From Symsagittifera roscoffensis (taxonomy: Eukaryota; Xenacoelomorpha; Acoela; Convolutidae): DNA of 64,000 nt. Numbering within the stretch: position 1 is the stretch's first letter; the number at the start of each line of letters is the position of its first letter. Shown here in pieces: positions 1 to 10,699 of this stretch. Location: NCBI RefSeq assembly GCF_963678635.1, contig NC_087062.1, forward strand, positions 806,001-870,000. Direction: 5' to 3'. The notes beneath the pieces were generated by a model. The model was not told the origin of the DNA. It did no database searches and saw nothing but the letters and a program-made list of their open reading frames with translations. The position numbers were made by a program, and so were the translations under genes.

Positions 1-954
1 GCTTTTCTTGGTTTGAACTACTTCTCTATTCAGCTGGAATTTGGGCTTCTCCTTCATAAATACTAGAAAAAAGAAGAATTGAAAACAAAAGGAAGACGAA
101 TAGTTGAACAAAATACAAGCTGAAGAAAACCAAGATTAGATGTGGGCAAATATATTACTTAAAGTTTAACCCCGAATTGTCTCCTTTTTTTCTCACACAC
201 TTTCAAAAAATCCAGAAAAAAAACATACTCGAGCTTTTTGTTTTTTGTAGTAGTTTTCGTTGGTCGCTGCCTCAAATATTTTTGACAATTTATTTCAACC
301 TCTTCCCAAAAAAAAAGAAAAAGAAAACTGTCTTTTTAGACTGTGATAGAGATAACCAATTTCTGAACACACTGAGAACAAACAACCTTTTGTAGTTTTC
401 CTTGTCAATTCATCTTGTTTGTTGTTATTTTACTTCGCAAAATATAACAACTACCTTGGTTCGAAATTTTGTACGTGAAAGCAAAAGTTGAATTTGAATT
501 TGAAGAGAAAACGAAACAAATAACATTTCCTTGCATTTTTTTAAAAACAATAACGCTTCTTGTTAAAGTGTAATTTGACATATCAAAAAGTAACAAATAT
601 ACTGGCACTTGATGCTGCAGATTTGAAGACTATGTCTACTTAAAAAATTTGGCCAGAATTGCATTGAGCATAACAAAAAGTCTTTTTGACAGTTCACGGA
701 ACAACGCTTTGTTTGTTTTTCAATTTTTGATTGACTTTAATTGCGCATGCCTTAATTGTAAAACATAAAAAAAGAATAAAAAACCCTTAGACATTTAAAA
801 AAAAACTTTTCTAAATCATCGACGATTCCTGGTTTTGTTTAATTTTCCTTTTTTCGAACTGATTTGCGCATCGCCTTGGTTTTTTAGAGCCGTTCTCACA
901 ATCTACATACAACAGGATCTTCGACGATCAACTTCAATAGCAACAAAAAAAACG
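1..954. other. AT-rich sequence without recognised gene
   Basis: Short open frames only, none with a recognisable protein motif. I looked here for a 5' LTR matching the sequence that follows the retroelement's 3' end (from about 7,942) and saw no match. The 5' LTR is therefore missing, too diverged to see, or outside the window. Confidence 0.5.
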
Positions 955-1053
955 ATGTCAGCGTGGAACAGATTTCGCATTTGCCAAATGCAGCTCAATG
1001 GATCTCTCGACTTCTTGCAGAAAAAACTCTGCTCAATAAAATGAACTCGTTCT

Positions 1054-2043
1054 TTGAGTTCGTTAGTGGCAGCTGCAGAATCCAGACTGCAGGAACTGAA
1101 TCAATTGTCAGCGGAAATCATGGATACCGGATCGCCCGAACAAACTAGGTTTGTCACGGCAACAGCTACAGACATTGCAGTACGCCTCTTACAACTACAG
1201 AGTGACATCAACGATAACGATTCACTAACTCATTACAACGCGCAACTTATCCACGACTTCGAGAGAAGAAACACGAAATCAGACAACGCGCACGCCGACG
1301 TGGCCCCATCATCAATTACAGACAATCATCGAGCAGAAACAAGCTATTCACTTCCAGACGATCGGCGAGCAGAAACAAGCCACTACTTACAACTTTACGA
1401 CCCAAACTGCGGATACAACAACTTACATAATCGTCCAAGACATTCTCAACCTTATATGAGCTCGGCAATAACCCACAACTATTCTGAAGGCAACGAACAT
1501 CCGACAAACAGACAAGATGTTGTCACAGAGACAAGAATTTTTGACAGCAGCCCTCATCCCCCGTCGTTTGCAAACAACAACGCTTTTTCTCAATGCCAGC
1601 AATACAAACCAATGAATGTCAATAACTTCGGAGATGCAGGTGCTCAGCTGAGTACGGATACAACAATCGAGATCGACGACGATGTAAGTTCGGAAACTGT
1701 AGTCTACAACCAACAGCAGCCCAATACAGCAAACAGCACAGTCCAAACAGCAGGGTTGCAAAGCCCATCGTTTGCTTTTACAATTGCGCAACCTCATCAC
1801 CTAATGCAACCGGGACTACACGAGCAGCCTAGCGACAATATGGATCTCAGAACCCATCTCACAACAAAAACCTACAGTTTTCCACAAGAACAGATTTTCC
1901 AATCTCATCAGCAGATACGTTCAACTGAACAATCTTCACACCATAAGTTACCGAGCCAGAAACAGCAAACTGGAGAACAAACAAACTCTTACACATCAAG
2001 GTTTCTACAGGCCTTACAACCCCAACAACCAAACTATAAATGA
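1054..2043 (+). pseudogene. BEL/Pao gag N-terminal region (broken)
   Basis: A 329-codon open frame, rich in Gln, Asn, Thr and Ser. It begins with a helical stretch typical of the N-terminus of BEL gag and then becomes low-complexity. The same frame is open upstream from 835 and is cut by one stop at 1,042-1,044, so the true gag start was probably upstream (ATG at 955). It ends at a TGA at 2,041 and the Gln/Thr-rich sequence continues in another frame. The role in the family is capsid formation. Low complexity makes the middle part hard to align. Confidence 0.6.
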
Positions 2044-2480
2044 TTTTCATTCAGAAAAACATAGCGGCATCCTCTTGTATAGCGCAAACTCCTGTAATGC
2101 GAACTCAAGGACATCCGTCAGTATCAACTGAAGCCTTTTGTCCAACTTACAATTTAGAAAAACTTGCATTAAACTTTGATGTTTTTCCAAACAATTTCAA
2201 CGGTAGCGGATATTCTCATCAGATCTCGAAAGATATCGATCTAAACCTCATTACTACATCGACAACCAAAACCTCGGATTTAATATTCAGATATCCCTTG
2301 ACGCAAACAACCTCTACATTTCCGTATCAAAGTACCTCACAAATTAACTCAGTCATATCAACGCAACCTTCATGGCAACCAATGGTTCATATGAATCCGG
2401 TTTCTTTAGTACAGGAGGCATCAACTTTCCCACAACCCAAACTGAATCCTTATATGCAACCAACATTCAGCATGCATTAA
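2040..2480 (+). pseudogene. Gag low-complexity continuation (frame-shifted fragment)
   Basis: 146 codons, overlapping the previous frame by 4 bases. Composition is the same (Thr, Ser, Gln, Pro rich), which suggests it is the displaced continuation of gag and not a separate gene. There is no conserved domain. The sequence from 2,480 to about 2,720 continues in broken frames. Confidence 0.4.
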
Positions 2481-2724
2481 CAGACAAGGATCAACGCCGC
2501 GTCGATAGCTTCTAGACTAAGTTGTAATAACGCTTTTCTACCAGATAATAGAGAGCAAAGAAGCAACCCTCACCAATCTACAAACTATTTTCTCCAACCA
2601 TCTTTGATTCAAACCATTTCGCCACAAACAACATTACCAGTTTAAAGGGCAAGTCAGCAATTTTCCTCAACTTACCACCGATTTTGACATAAATCGAGAT
2701 AACAGAGACAAAATTGACTTCAAA

Positions 2725-3420
2725 ACCACAGTCAAGTTACCACCAATTCAAATACCATCATTTGATGGTAATCCTCTGGCTTTCCATGACTGGTTGAACA
2801 TGTTCAATACCACTGTTGATAGCAATACAACCATCAGTGATACACACAGAATTACCTGCCTACAAAACGCCGTGACTGGCAAGGCGAAATAGCTAATCAA
2901 AGGCTACTCATGCAACCCAGTCTTCTATAAACCAGCGCTAGAGGATCTTAAATCACGTTTTGGCGATACATTTATTGTCGTCAACGCGTATATAAAACAA
3001 TTAGAAAATTGACCAGTAGCCAACAAAAACAGTCATTCTTTTGTTTATTTTGCCACCTTCCTGAAACAATTGGTGCAAACCTTCAAAAATCTCAATTTTA
3101 ATGCAGATTTGACTTCTTCTACTTTGACAAAGCTTGTCAAAAGTTAAGTCCCAAAAGATTTGCTTCTTAAATGGACGGAATACACCGTGCGAAACGACAT
3201 ACAGGACACAGATGTTCAACACTTACAAAATTGGCTAGAAGTGCATGCGAAGACCTACGACAAACTTCACAATCAATTTCCATCCTTCAACAATGCAGAA
3301 CCGTCAACATTTAGCAGCAATGCCCTAGCGCCCTGTTCCTCAAACGTTATATCAAGCAATCCACAGGCTTCCAAAACCATTGGACCTGAGAATTTCAACC
3401 AATACAGAACAAAGCGCTAG
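2725..3420 (+). pseudogene. BEL/Pao gag DUF1759-like domain (broken)
   Basis: In one frame from about 2,731 the peptide contains 'LPPIQIPSFDGNPLAFHDW', followed by a helical region ending near 'KSRFGDTF'. This is the hallmark conserved block of BEL/Pao gag proteins. A stop codon at 2,890-2,892 and a frame break near 3,010-3,160 interrupt it. The frame from 3,160 to 3,417 carries the following helical part, and a TAG at 3,418 separates it from the zinc knuckles. Confidence 0.75.
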
Positions 3421-4701
3421 CAATGCCCTTCTTGTAAGAACGAACATAACATCATGCAATGCCCACAGTACAGTTCTTCCACGCCACCTCAACGCTACAA
3501 CATCGTAAAACAACTTGAACTTTGTGTCAACTGCTTAAGCCCTCGTCACCTCCTAACTACTTGTGTCTCAAACAACCGTTGTCAAGAGTGCAACGGATTT
3601 CATCACACAAGCCTTCACGACCCAAACAAGTTTAAAAAATCATTTTTCGTTGTCAACGCCCATCATGACTTGTTTCACAATACTATGCACCCAAACTTAC
3701 AAGAACCAGTTTGGGGTTCCGATAATTTTTGTAATCCCGCACCCCAGGAAACCCGAAACTTTAATCAGCAGTCTGCAGATTTTAACCAAAAAAGCATAGA
3801 GTACAAACCTAAAAGTAAAAGGTTTCCAAACCAACCAGACCTAAGCCGATATGGTGCCCAGCACTCTAACAAATCAGAACATCACCGATCAAAAACAGAG
3901 ATGTCATCGCAAGAAAGCAAAGACGCAGCATGCGCAGAAAATCAGGAAGGATTCGCTGCCTGTGAGTTTTCGAGTTTTTGTTCAGAACAACCTCAATGGT
4001 TTGAACAACTACAACTAATGCCGGTTTCATTCTGCCATGGTGAAACGAGCACAACTACTTATGCATTAATTGACCACGGGAGCCAATTTAGCTTCATCGT
4101 TGATGAAATAGCAGACAAACTACAAATTGCATCTATGGAACACACATCAATGTCTCTTCGTTATATCGACATTGATCATGAAATGCCAGTTGCAAAGGTT
4201 GATAATGCTGTTGACATCTCACCGCATGACAAACCGGAAGTTAAGTTTTCAATGAATAATTTGTACAAAATTCCTTGCTTAAACATACCGGCGGCAGATG
4301 TGTTTAATTTGAACGAGATTTGCAGCTCTACCGACAAACTTCGCCATATTCATTTTCCACACCTCGATCATGGGAAGATTGGAGCTTTGCTTGGTGTAAA
4401 CTCATTCTTGTTTACATATCCTCTACACTTTATTGAAGGGAACAACTTTATACCTTCAGCTGTGCAGACAAAACTTGGATGGACATTAGCCGGCGAATAC
4501 CAACTGAACCAAAATAGACAACAGCGACACTCATCCAAAACAAAACATCGGCCCTTTGTCTTCCACGTTTCTCGCAACAAAACAACAGAGCAACCTCTGG
4601 ACTACCTTGTACAGCAATTTTGGAAAATCGAGGAAAACGGAATCACTACACAACAAAAACTACAGCAGCGACGACAAGCTTGCTCTCCAAATCTTGGATA
4701 A
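3421..4701 (+). pseudogene. BEL/Pao zinc knuckles and aspartic protease
   Basis: Directly after the stop at 3,418-3,420 come Cys/His clusters: C-x2-C-x4-H-x4-C, then a second set around 'CVNCLSPRHL' and 'CQECNGFHH'. This is the arrangement before the protease in BEL/Pao elements. About residue 205 of the frame starting at 3,454 has 'ALIDHGSQFSF', the retropepsin active-site block. The catalytic Asp is kept, but the next residue, Thr or Ser in active enzymes, is His. The substitution suggests loss of activity. The frame ends at 4,701 with the sequence continuing in the frame of 4,556-5,107. Confidence 0.8.
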
Positions 4702-5833
4702 CACGACAAGACTTGTAAATGGACGATACGAAATAGGTCTTCCCTGGAAACCCAACTCAACTCTCAGCAACAACTACTGTGTAGCTCTGAAACAATTGCA
4801 ATCATTGCAGAAAAGACCCGGAAAAAACACCGCTCTACAAAATTTATATGAAAAGACGCTAGTTACGGACCTGGAAAAGTCTTACGCGCAGCCAGCAGTT
4901 TTTACTAAAGAAGTATCTTCTAGGTTGTGGTATCTGCCTCACCACGAAGTCGTAAACCCTAACAAGCCGGGAAAGGTAAGGCGTGTCTCAAATGCTGCCT
5001 CCAAATTCAAAGGCCAATCTCTAAATTGTAATCTGCTAACAGGCCCAGATTTGCTCGCAAATCTGGAGTCCTTCTGCGGTTTCGTAAGTTTGGTATGGGG
5101 ACACTAGCTGACATTGAAGGAATGTTCATGCAAATAAGCATAAAAGCAGAAGACCGTTCCTCGCTACGTTTTCTCTGGGATCACAAAAATGTTATAAGAC
5201 ATTACCAGTTTTCAAGACTAATCTTTGGAGCAACTTGCTCTCCATTTTGTGCTATCTACATTCTACAGAAATGTGCCAAAGACAACATCGTGAATTTTCC
5301 GCTTGCCTTTGAATCCTTCAAAACAAATTTACATGGACGACTACATTCACTCAGCTTCTTCACCCAACGACGCATTGGAGTCCGCTTTCCAGACAAAAGC
5401 AGCCCTACAACAAGGCGGATTCAGACTAACCAAGTTTGAATCGAACAGCACTAGGGTACATAACGGTTTACCAGCCTCGGAAAAAGAAACACCTAAGCCA
5501 ACAACTAGAGTTCTAGGACAAAAATGGAATTTGACAAATGACACACTATACATGGAGCCTCCAAAGGCAATTAGTGGGGATGCCCACGAATACACACAAC
5601 GGAAACTTTTCAGCCTAGTGTCTTCAATTTTTGATCTTCTGGGAATATTAGCACCAGTAACCATTTTGTTCAAAGCATTTTTGCAATCAACATGGAAATT
5701 AGGCAATTCTTGGGACTCATTATTGCCCGCTAACAGTCAGAAAGAACTACAAAAGCTGCTAAACCTCTTTGTGTCAATGAAACCAATCAGTCTTCCCCGA
5801 ACACTTCAAAAGGCAATTAACAACACGGGATAA
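4680..5833 (+). pseudogene. BEL/Pao reverse transcriptase (in three frames)
   Basis: Three overlapping open frames (4,556-5,107; 5,095-5,439; 5,303-5,833) carry successive parts of one polymerase. The first has the block before the fingers ending in 'LNCNLLTGPDLLANL'. The second has the motif A region 'ADIEGMFMQI'. The third has the catalytic 'YMDD' motif at about 5,330. All metal-binding Asp positions I can identify are present, but the frame breaks at about 5,100 and 5,310 prevent a full-length product. The enzyme would copy element RNA into DNA. Confidence 0.85.
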
Positions 5834-6152
5834 TGTTCAACTTCATACGTTCACGGATGCGTCCTTGATAGGAATGTCAGCAGTCGTGTACGTGAGAGTC
5901 GAATATCAACCAGAAAAACAATTGGCAACTCACTATGTAATAGGTAAGAGCAAAGTAGCTCCAATCAAGCAGCTGAGTATTCCAAAATTAGAGCTTGAAG
6001 CAGCAATTATTGGATTTCGACTAGTTGCAATTGCTAAAGTACAACTTCAGCTTAACGTCGATCCTGACGTACATATGTGGACAGACAGTCAGGTTGTAAT
6101 TGATTGGATCAACTCGAAGAAAAACAAAAAAGTTTTGTGTCAAATCGTCTAG
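5833..6152 (+). pseudogene. BEL/Pao RNase H domain
   Basis: The frame running through 5,865-6,152 has 'FTDAS' (first catalytic Asp), 'PKLELEA' (Glu) and 'WTDSQVVIDWI' (second Asp), the RNase H pattern in the order seen in BEL/Pao elements. A stop lies between the reverse transcriptase frame and this one (5,831), and a frame change near 6,110 leads to the integrase frame. Confidence 0.8.
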
Positions 6153-7645
6153 CCGAAATAAACGCAACTCAAGAAAACAATAACTTGCACCATATACCGA
6201 CTCATCTGAACCCTGCTGATCACGGCACTAGAGGATTAAAAACTATAGATATCGAATCAAAATGGTTAGCAGCCCCATCCTTTCTGATGTCAAAATCATC
6301 TGAATGGCCACAGAAGTCTTCCGTAATAGAAACTAATAGCGTCTCAATATTCGCCTCAGTGTGTGCATCACAAAAACCGTTTTCAGGTCCTCCAGTCTTT
6401 GACATCAGTCGTTTTTCCTCGTGGAATAAACTTTTGTTGACCATCGCCGCAGTTTTCAGTTTTTTCACAAAACTGAGCTCATCATCTGCAAAAGACCAAG
6501 ACTTTAACGGAAAACATCGAAAAGAACGACAGCATTCAACTAGTAACGATATGGAACGAGCGAGAAATTATATCATCATATCAGCACAGCGAGAATCTTT
6601 CAGTGAAACGATTGAACATCTACAACAGAAGCGGCGCCTGGAAGCGAAGAACAAACTGATTAAATTCAATCCATACCTTGACCAAAAGCATATGCTTCGT
6701 TCGCGCACCAGGCTCGATTTTGCCCCAACAATGGAGCTTGAATCACGTCACCCGCTGATTCTATTAGCAACTCATCCAACAGTTAAACTCTATCTACAGC
6801 ATGCACACCAAATTTGCATGCATCAAGGACAAGAGTTCGTCAAATCTTTCGTGCAGCAGCGCTACAACATCATTGGGATACGACAAGCTCTTCGTTCAAT
6901 CGCTCATCATTGTTTCTTGTGTCGACGATACAAAGCAGACAACCTCCAGCCAATCATGGCACCAGTACCACTGAAGCGATATCCCGACGAAAATCAGCTT
7001 TTTCCGTTCACTAATGCTGGAGTAGACTTTTTTGGCCCCTTCTATATTGAAAACAAAACAGATATTGAGAAACATTACGGAATAATTTTTACTTGTTTTG
7101 CAACTAGAGCTGTTCATTTCGAAAACTGTCCAAATCTGTACACTGATTCACTTATGAATGCAATAGGTCGGTTTACAGCTAGACGGGGAACTCCAAAAAC
7201 GCTCACCAGTGATAACGGAAAAACGTTTGTTGGAGCCTCTAAAGAACTAAAAGACGCCATAAAAATGGTTGACAATAGAGCCTGTTCTTTCAAGCTACAA
7301 CGGCAAAACATCCAGTGGTTCTTCAACCCGCCCAATGGCCCTCATTTCGGTGGCGCTTGGGAGCGCTTGATTCATATTGCCAAGAGAACAATCCTCATCA
7401 TTCTTGGATCGCGAAAACTCACACTTGATGTTTTTCAGACAATTTTAGCCGAAACCGAAATGATACTGAATTCGAGACCCTTGACAACTGTAACTGATTA
7501 CCCAGAAAATGATGAGCCACTGACACCAAATCACTTTCTCATTCAACGACCTTTCAGCAGCCTTCCACCAGGAGTATTCGACGACAGCATGCCATTAACC
7601 TACACTAAATGGACCCACGTTCAACAGATGATGAACCACCTGTGA
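6104..7645 (+). pseudogene. BEL/Pao integrase, long intact open frame
   Basis: 513 codons, the longest open frame in the window. A His/Cys zinc-binding region lies at 6,800-6,935 (H-x-H then 'CFLCRR'). The DDE core shows 'GVDFFGPF' (Asp), 'TSDNGKTF' (Asp) and 'GGAWERL' (Glu), so all three catalytic residues are present. The start is inherited from the broken RNase H frame and is not a genuine initiation site. The frame ends at 7,645 within a conserved C-terminal region that continues in another frame, which indicates one more frameshift. The integrase domain itself looks recently functional. Confidence 0.9.
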
Positions 7646-7651
7646 AAGCGG

Positions 7652-7891
7652 TTGAAGAAGGAGTACCTACCTTCACTAATGAAACGGCCCAAGTGGAACG
7701 AAACGCAACCACCATTGAAGGTTGGAGACATAGTGTGGGTACTAAAAGACCTCACGCCGCGAGGTATTTGGCCGATTGGACGTGTGGTGGAGGAACATCC
7801 AGGAAGAGATGGCACAACACGAGTGGTGACCGTGAGAACGGCTTACGGCACTCTCAACCGCCCCGCTACCGCTCTTGTTAAGGTTTTTTGA
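7652..7891 (+). pseudogene. BEL/Pao integrase C-terminal module (DUF5641-like)
   Basis: The frame contains 'LKVGDIVWV' and 'RGIWPIGRVVEEHPG', the small beta-barrel-like module at the end of BEL/Pao polyproteins. It ends with 'RPATALVKVF' and a stop at 7,889-7,891, a normal end for this family. It is displaced by a frameshift from the integrase frame that ends at 7,645. Confidence 0.8.
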
Positions 7892-7941
7892 TTATTTTTG
7901 CAACGCCTTTTGCGCCGTTCCAGACGATTCGGGGCCCCGGG

Positions 7942-8090
7942 AGTATGTTGCTGAAGCAACTACATTTTCCCAATCTTTATAAATCAAAAGTCACTGTGAT
8001 CAAACATTTGTAATCTCTGTGATATAAACACTCTTGAAACAAACCAGAACTTAAAAAGTTGACTCTTGGAGCCATGTTTTGACCTAAAGT
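7942..8090 (+). repeat. Possible start of 3' LTR
   Basis: A polypurine-like G/C-rich stretch (about 7,930-7,941) is followed by TG and the short palindrome GTTGCTGAAGCAAC, as expected at an LTR edge. No second copy is visible, so neither the LTR length nor its right end can be set. The end given is a guess. Confidence 0.3.
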
Positions 8091-8639
8091 GACAAGTCAA
8101 CTACAGTGTGGTCTCATTTATAACTAAATGTTATAGTTTTGCGCAGCTTGAAAATGGGTCCTATACTATATTCCAATCTACTCTATACTTTCACACTAGG
8201 GGCAAAATTTAAAGGCTGTTTGTGGTTTCTACTCTGAAGTTTCTAATTTGAAGCAATGTTTTGGGAAACAGATTTACTTGGAAATTGACGAAGTTTTCTA
8301 GTCGAACGTGAGCAAATGATCTCAGCATCCCTCTAAGAAATTATCAATATTTGGTTTCCACAACATACCAGTTTGTTGCGGGTCTGAAAATGCGACTTTC
8401 TTTATCTGCAGTAGCTTTTTCTACCGCATGTAATGCTTGAAAAGCGTTGCTATACACTGTTTTTTTCCAGCAATTTTTCTTTTTCATGATGTTTTCTTTT
8501 CAATATCACCCAGTATATTAGCACAATTTATAGGGTGTAAATCTATGAGTATTGAGATAAACATGAGCAACCTTTACAGAATTGTATTTTGAGGCATGCA
8601 AAAGTTAACACCTGTTTTAATTAATTGTTCTTTTATCCA
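8091..8639. other. Non-coding spacer before the SNF gene
   Basis: No recognised gene or repeat. It probably holds the promoter and perhaps an outron of the following gene; no clear TATA element was assigned. Confidence 0.3.
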
Positions 8640-8654
8640 ATCGGTTCTTTTCAG
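8640..8654 (+). promoter_or_regulatory. Splice acceptor 6 bases before SNF start codon
   Basis: A pyrimidine-rich run ends in TTTTCAG at 8,654, leaving only six bases of leader before the ATG at 8,661. Such an acceptor marks either a 5'-UTR intron or the site where a spliced leader is added in trans. The same arrangement is seen at the other two genes of the window. Confidence 0.65.
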
Positions 8655-8660
8655 ACAGCA

Positions 8661-9260
8661 ATGACTTTCTCCGAATTGCCTCCAAATAACACTATTTACA
8701 TCAACAATCTGAATGAAAAGGTATCCCAAACCGAACTGAGAAAACAACTCTTTGCAATATTTTCACAGTTTGGCAAAATTCTGGATATTATGTCGAAGAA
8801 GACACTAAAACTACGCGGCCAGGCTTTTGTGGTTTTTGAGAGTGAAGCTAGTGCAACTAAAGCCCTCAAATCCATGCAAGGCTTCCCGTTCTTTGACAAA
8901 CCAATGAGAATTCAATATACAAAAAGTGATTCGGATTTGATTGCGAAACGAAAAGGAACTTTCGTTGCCAGGCCCAAGCGTGAACGAGTTCCGAAGCTGA
9001 AGCGAAAACCAGAAGGCTCGGAAGAGCCGAACAGTCTACTTTATGTGCAAAATTTACCACCTGACGCAAACGAGGTAATGGTCTCAATGCTGTTCACGCA
9101 GTTTCAGGGATACAAAGAGACTAGAATGATTCCGGGCAGACCTGGAATGGCTTTTGTGGACTTTATGGACGAAACATCGGCAACTGTGGCCAAAAACACA
9201 CTGCAAGGATTTAATGTTTCTCCTGCGCATCCCATGCTCATTATGTATGCCAAAAAGTAG
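8661..9260 (+). CDS. U1A/U2B''-type (SNF) snRNP protein
   Basis: 199 aa with two RNA-recognition motifs. RRM1 has RNP2 'IYINNL' (residues 12-17) and RNP1 'RGQAFVVF' (52-59), with the family signature 'SMQGFPFFDKPMRIQY' after it. RRM2 starts near residue 126 ('LLYVQNL') and has RNP1-like 'RPGMAFVDF' (about 160-168). A short Lys/Arg-rich linker joins them. Known family members bind stem-loop II of U1 snRNA or stem-loop IV of U2 snRNA, the latter with U2A', in the nucleus. The protein is shorter than human U1A (282) or U2B'' (225) and near fly SNF (216), because the linker is reduced. I chose the ATG at 8,661 because it follows the acceptor at 8,654; an in-frame ATG at 8,625 lies before that acceptor. 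The coding region has no intron. Whether it serves U1, U2 or both cannot be decided from sequence. Confidence 0.95.
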   Translation: MTFSELPPNNTIYINNLNEKVSQTELRKQLFAIFSQFGKILDIMSKKTLKLRGQAFVVFESEASATKALKSMQGFPFFDKPMRIQYTKSDSDLIAKRKGTFVARPKRERVPKLKRKPEGSEEPNSLLYVQNLPPDANEVMVSMLFTQFQGYKETRMIPGRPGMAFVDFMDETSATVAKNTLQGFNVSPAHPMLIMYAKK

Positions 9261-9349
9261 AGTAGATTGTTGTTTATTAGCCTCTCACTATTGTAGTCGA
9301 ACAGAACATAGTAGAAGTAATCCAGACTCAATTTTTGTCTTACGTTTCG

Positions 9350-9775
9350 TCTTATTTGCTTTCATTTCAATTCTATTATCTGTACTTTTTATTCATAGCA
9401 TAGCAGTAGTATTCTTTAGCTAAACTTATATGATTTTTTTCTTCAAACTTGAAATGCTCAACCCTGTAGTTGGGAGCTATCAGAGTATTCGCAGGGGTTG
9501 CGAACCTTGCGTCCAATTATGACTGCTCAAATCCTTGTAATTTTCGAGAAATGACGTTTTTTGGGATTTTTTCAAAAAGTTGTCAAAAAATTTGAAATAA
9601 ATTTTGTTTTAAAATTTTGAAATTCCTTACCCTGTAGTTGGGTGGTGTCAGGGTACTCCCAGGGTTTGCGAATCTTGCTTCCAAATATGACTGCTCAAAT
9701 TCTAGTTTTCTTTGATTTTAATTGTATTATGTGTAGTTTTTATTGATAGCATAGCAGAAGTATTCTTTAGCTAAT
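9350..9775 (+). repeat. Local duplication in arrangement X-Y-Y'-X'
   Basis: Block X (about 9,380-9,422, containing CATAGCAGTAGTATTCTTTAG) is followed by block Y (about 9,455-9,535, containing CCCTGTAGTTGGG). A diverged Y' follows at about 9,625-9,705 and X' at about 9,730-9,773. All are in the same orientation. The order suggests a tandem duplication followed by loss or insertion. It overlaps the 3' flank of the SNF gene. Confidence 0.6.
9596..9601 (+). terminator. Possible polyadenylation signal of SNF gene
   Basis: AATAAA about 335 bases after the SNF stop codon, the first perfect hexamer noticed downstream. In AT-rich DNA this is weak evidence. Confidence 0.3.
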
Positions 9776-10066
9776 GAACAGTGAAGTCAATTAAAATAAG
9801 AAGAAGAATCAGTTCATCCACATCATTATGCTTATAAAAGGACAGCAACATGTTATTTTATACAGAAGTATGTGCGGCAATACGGAAACATGTGATTCAA
9901 CTCCCAACAATAATCATTGTATAAAAAAGGCCGGAAATTGTTTGGCGACAGCAGGCACTTCTGCCTAGGTCAAAAGTCAGGCATTGAAGCAATCCACTCA
10001 GCCCGGAAACATTTTTATAAGAATGAGTCACAGAAAAAGATTTTAACATAAGTCGAATTTAGTGTC

Positions 10067-10137
10067 ATATTACGAGCTCCAGTTTTTTCCAGCCTAAGTC
10101 TAGCTTAAGCTGGAAAAAATGGACTTCGTAATACGAA
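10067..10137. repeat. Inverted repeat of the E1 subterminal module
   Basis: Arms of about 30 bases (10,070-10,100 and 10,107-10,136), each reading ATTACGA..CC..TTTTTTCCAGC..TAAG, face each other around a short spacer. The same module (ATTACGAAC, T-run, CCnnnnTAAGTC) lies just inside the left end of the E1 elements at 10.3, 11.4 and 18.3 kb. This is therefore a head-to-head pair of E1 ends. Confidence 0.65.
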
Positions 10138-10182
10138 AGTTTTTGCTATACTGATGCTGTATAGCATTTGTTCGATATCCGC

Positions 10183-10288
10183 TTAGTGAGTGGCCTTGAT
10201 TATCAGTTAGTGGTGGCGCAGGTTGGAGGACGTGAGCATCTTAATCTACAGGTACGTGGCTCAATTCCGGCTCAGAAAGTTTCTCTTT
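10183..10288 (+). repeat. tRNA-Lys-like derived sequence
   Basis: TGGCGCAGGTTGG matches the Pol III A box and GGCTCAATTCC resembles the B box at the right spacing. Between them ATCTTAATCT resembles the Lys(CUU) anticodon loop. There is no closed acceptor stem and the arms mispair, so I read it as a tRNA-derived (SINE-type) remnant and not a functional tRNA. Confidence 0.5.
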
Positions 10289-10290
10289 TT

Positions 10291-10698
10291 TACACAAGCG
10301 AAGCTTGTGTGATATTACGAACTCTTTTTTTTTCCAACCTAAGTCTTTTTATTGCAGTATATGCATAAGATCAATAACCAGCGATTAAGTACAGCAAATG
10401 CTATATTAACAAACATTATTGTATTACAAGTAGCACTTTAGCTGCAAAGTGTTATGGCTCTGTAGCGTCCGCTCTATAAATTGAGGCATGTTATTTGCTA
10501 AATTTGTTTTCAAATTGACTGGTGCTGCTAAGGCGGCATAATTGGCTTGCGTCACTTAGCAATTGTGTAGACTCATAATTGGCGTGCGTCGCGTAAGAAA
10601 TTTTGTAGGTTCAAAGTTTTACTCATTCAGTTTTTCCCAGTAGCGTTGTCGGTCATATTTTTGCTTGTGTATGCGAAGTGCAACTTCACCTTTGTGTC
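10291..10698 (+). mobile_element. E1 element copy a (palindrome-ended)
   Basis: The left end is a perfect hairpin ACACAAGC-GAA-GCTTGTGT (10,292-10,310), followed by ATTACGAAC, a T-run and TAAGTC. The right end is the hairpin GCGAAGT-GCA-ACTTCAC (10,673-10,689) with one mismatch, then CTTTGTGT. The two ends can be read as short inverted repeats (ACAC..GCGAAG). No coding capacity. A further right-end-like hairpin lies at 10,783-10,799. Non-autonomous DNA element is an inference. Confidence 0.55.
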
Positions 10699-10699
10699 A

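Larger units (their letters stand above)
955..7941 (+). mobile_element. Decayed BEL/Pao-type LTR retrotransposon, internal region
   Basis: The order gag-like domain, CCHC-type knuckles, aspartic protease, reverse transcriptase, RNase H, integrase and C-terminal chromatin-like module is that of BEL/Pao elements. The gag-like part has the typical block with 'PSFDGNPLAFHDW' (DUF1759-like) at about 2,755. The reading frame is broken by several stops and frame changes, most densely in gag and in the reverse transcriptase. The integrase part is one open frame of 513 codons. No 5' LTR is visible upstream; a G/C-rich polypurine-like stretch at about 7,930-7,941 precedes a TG start that could be the 3' LTR. 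I read this as an immobile copy. Confidence is high for the family and low for the exact ends. Confidence 0.9.

Noticed and set aside
1-954. 5' LTR of the BEL/Pao element
   Set aside because: No stretch matches the sequence after 7,942, and no clear primer-binding site was found.
8625-8660. Upstream in-frame ATG as the start of the SNF protein
   Set aside because: It lies before the splice acceptor at 8,654 and the extra residues have no match to the family N-terminus.
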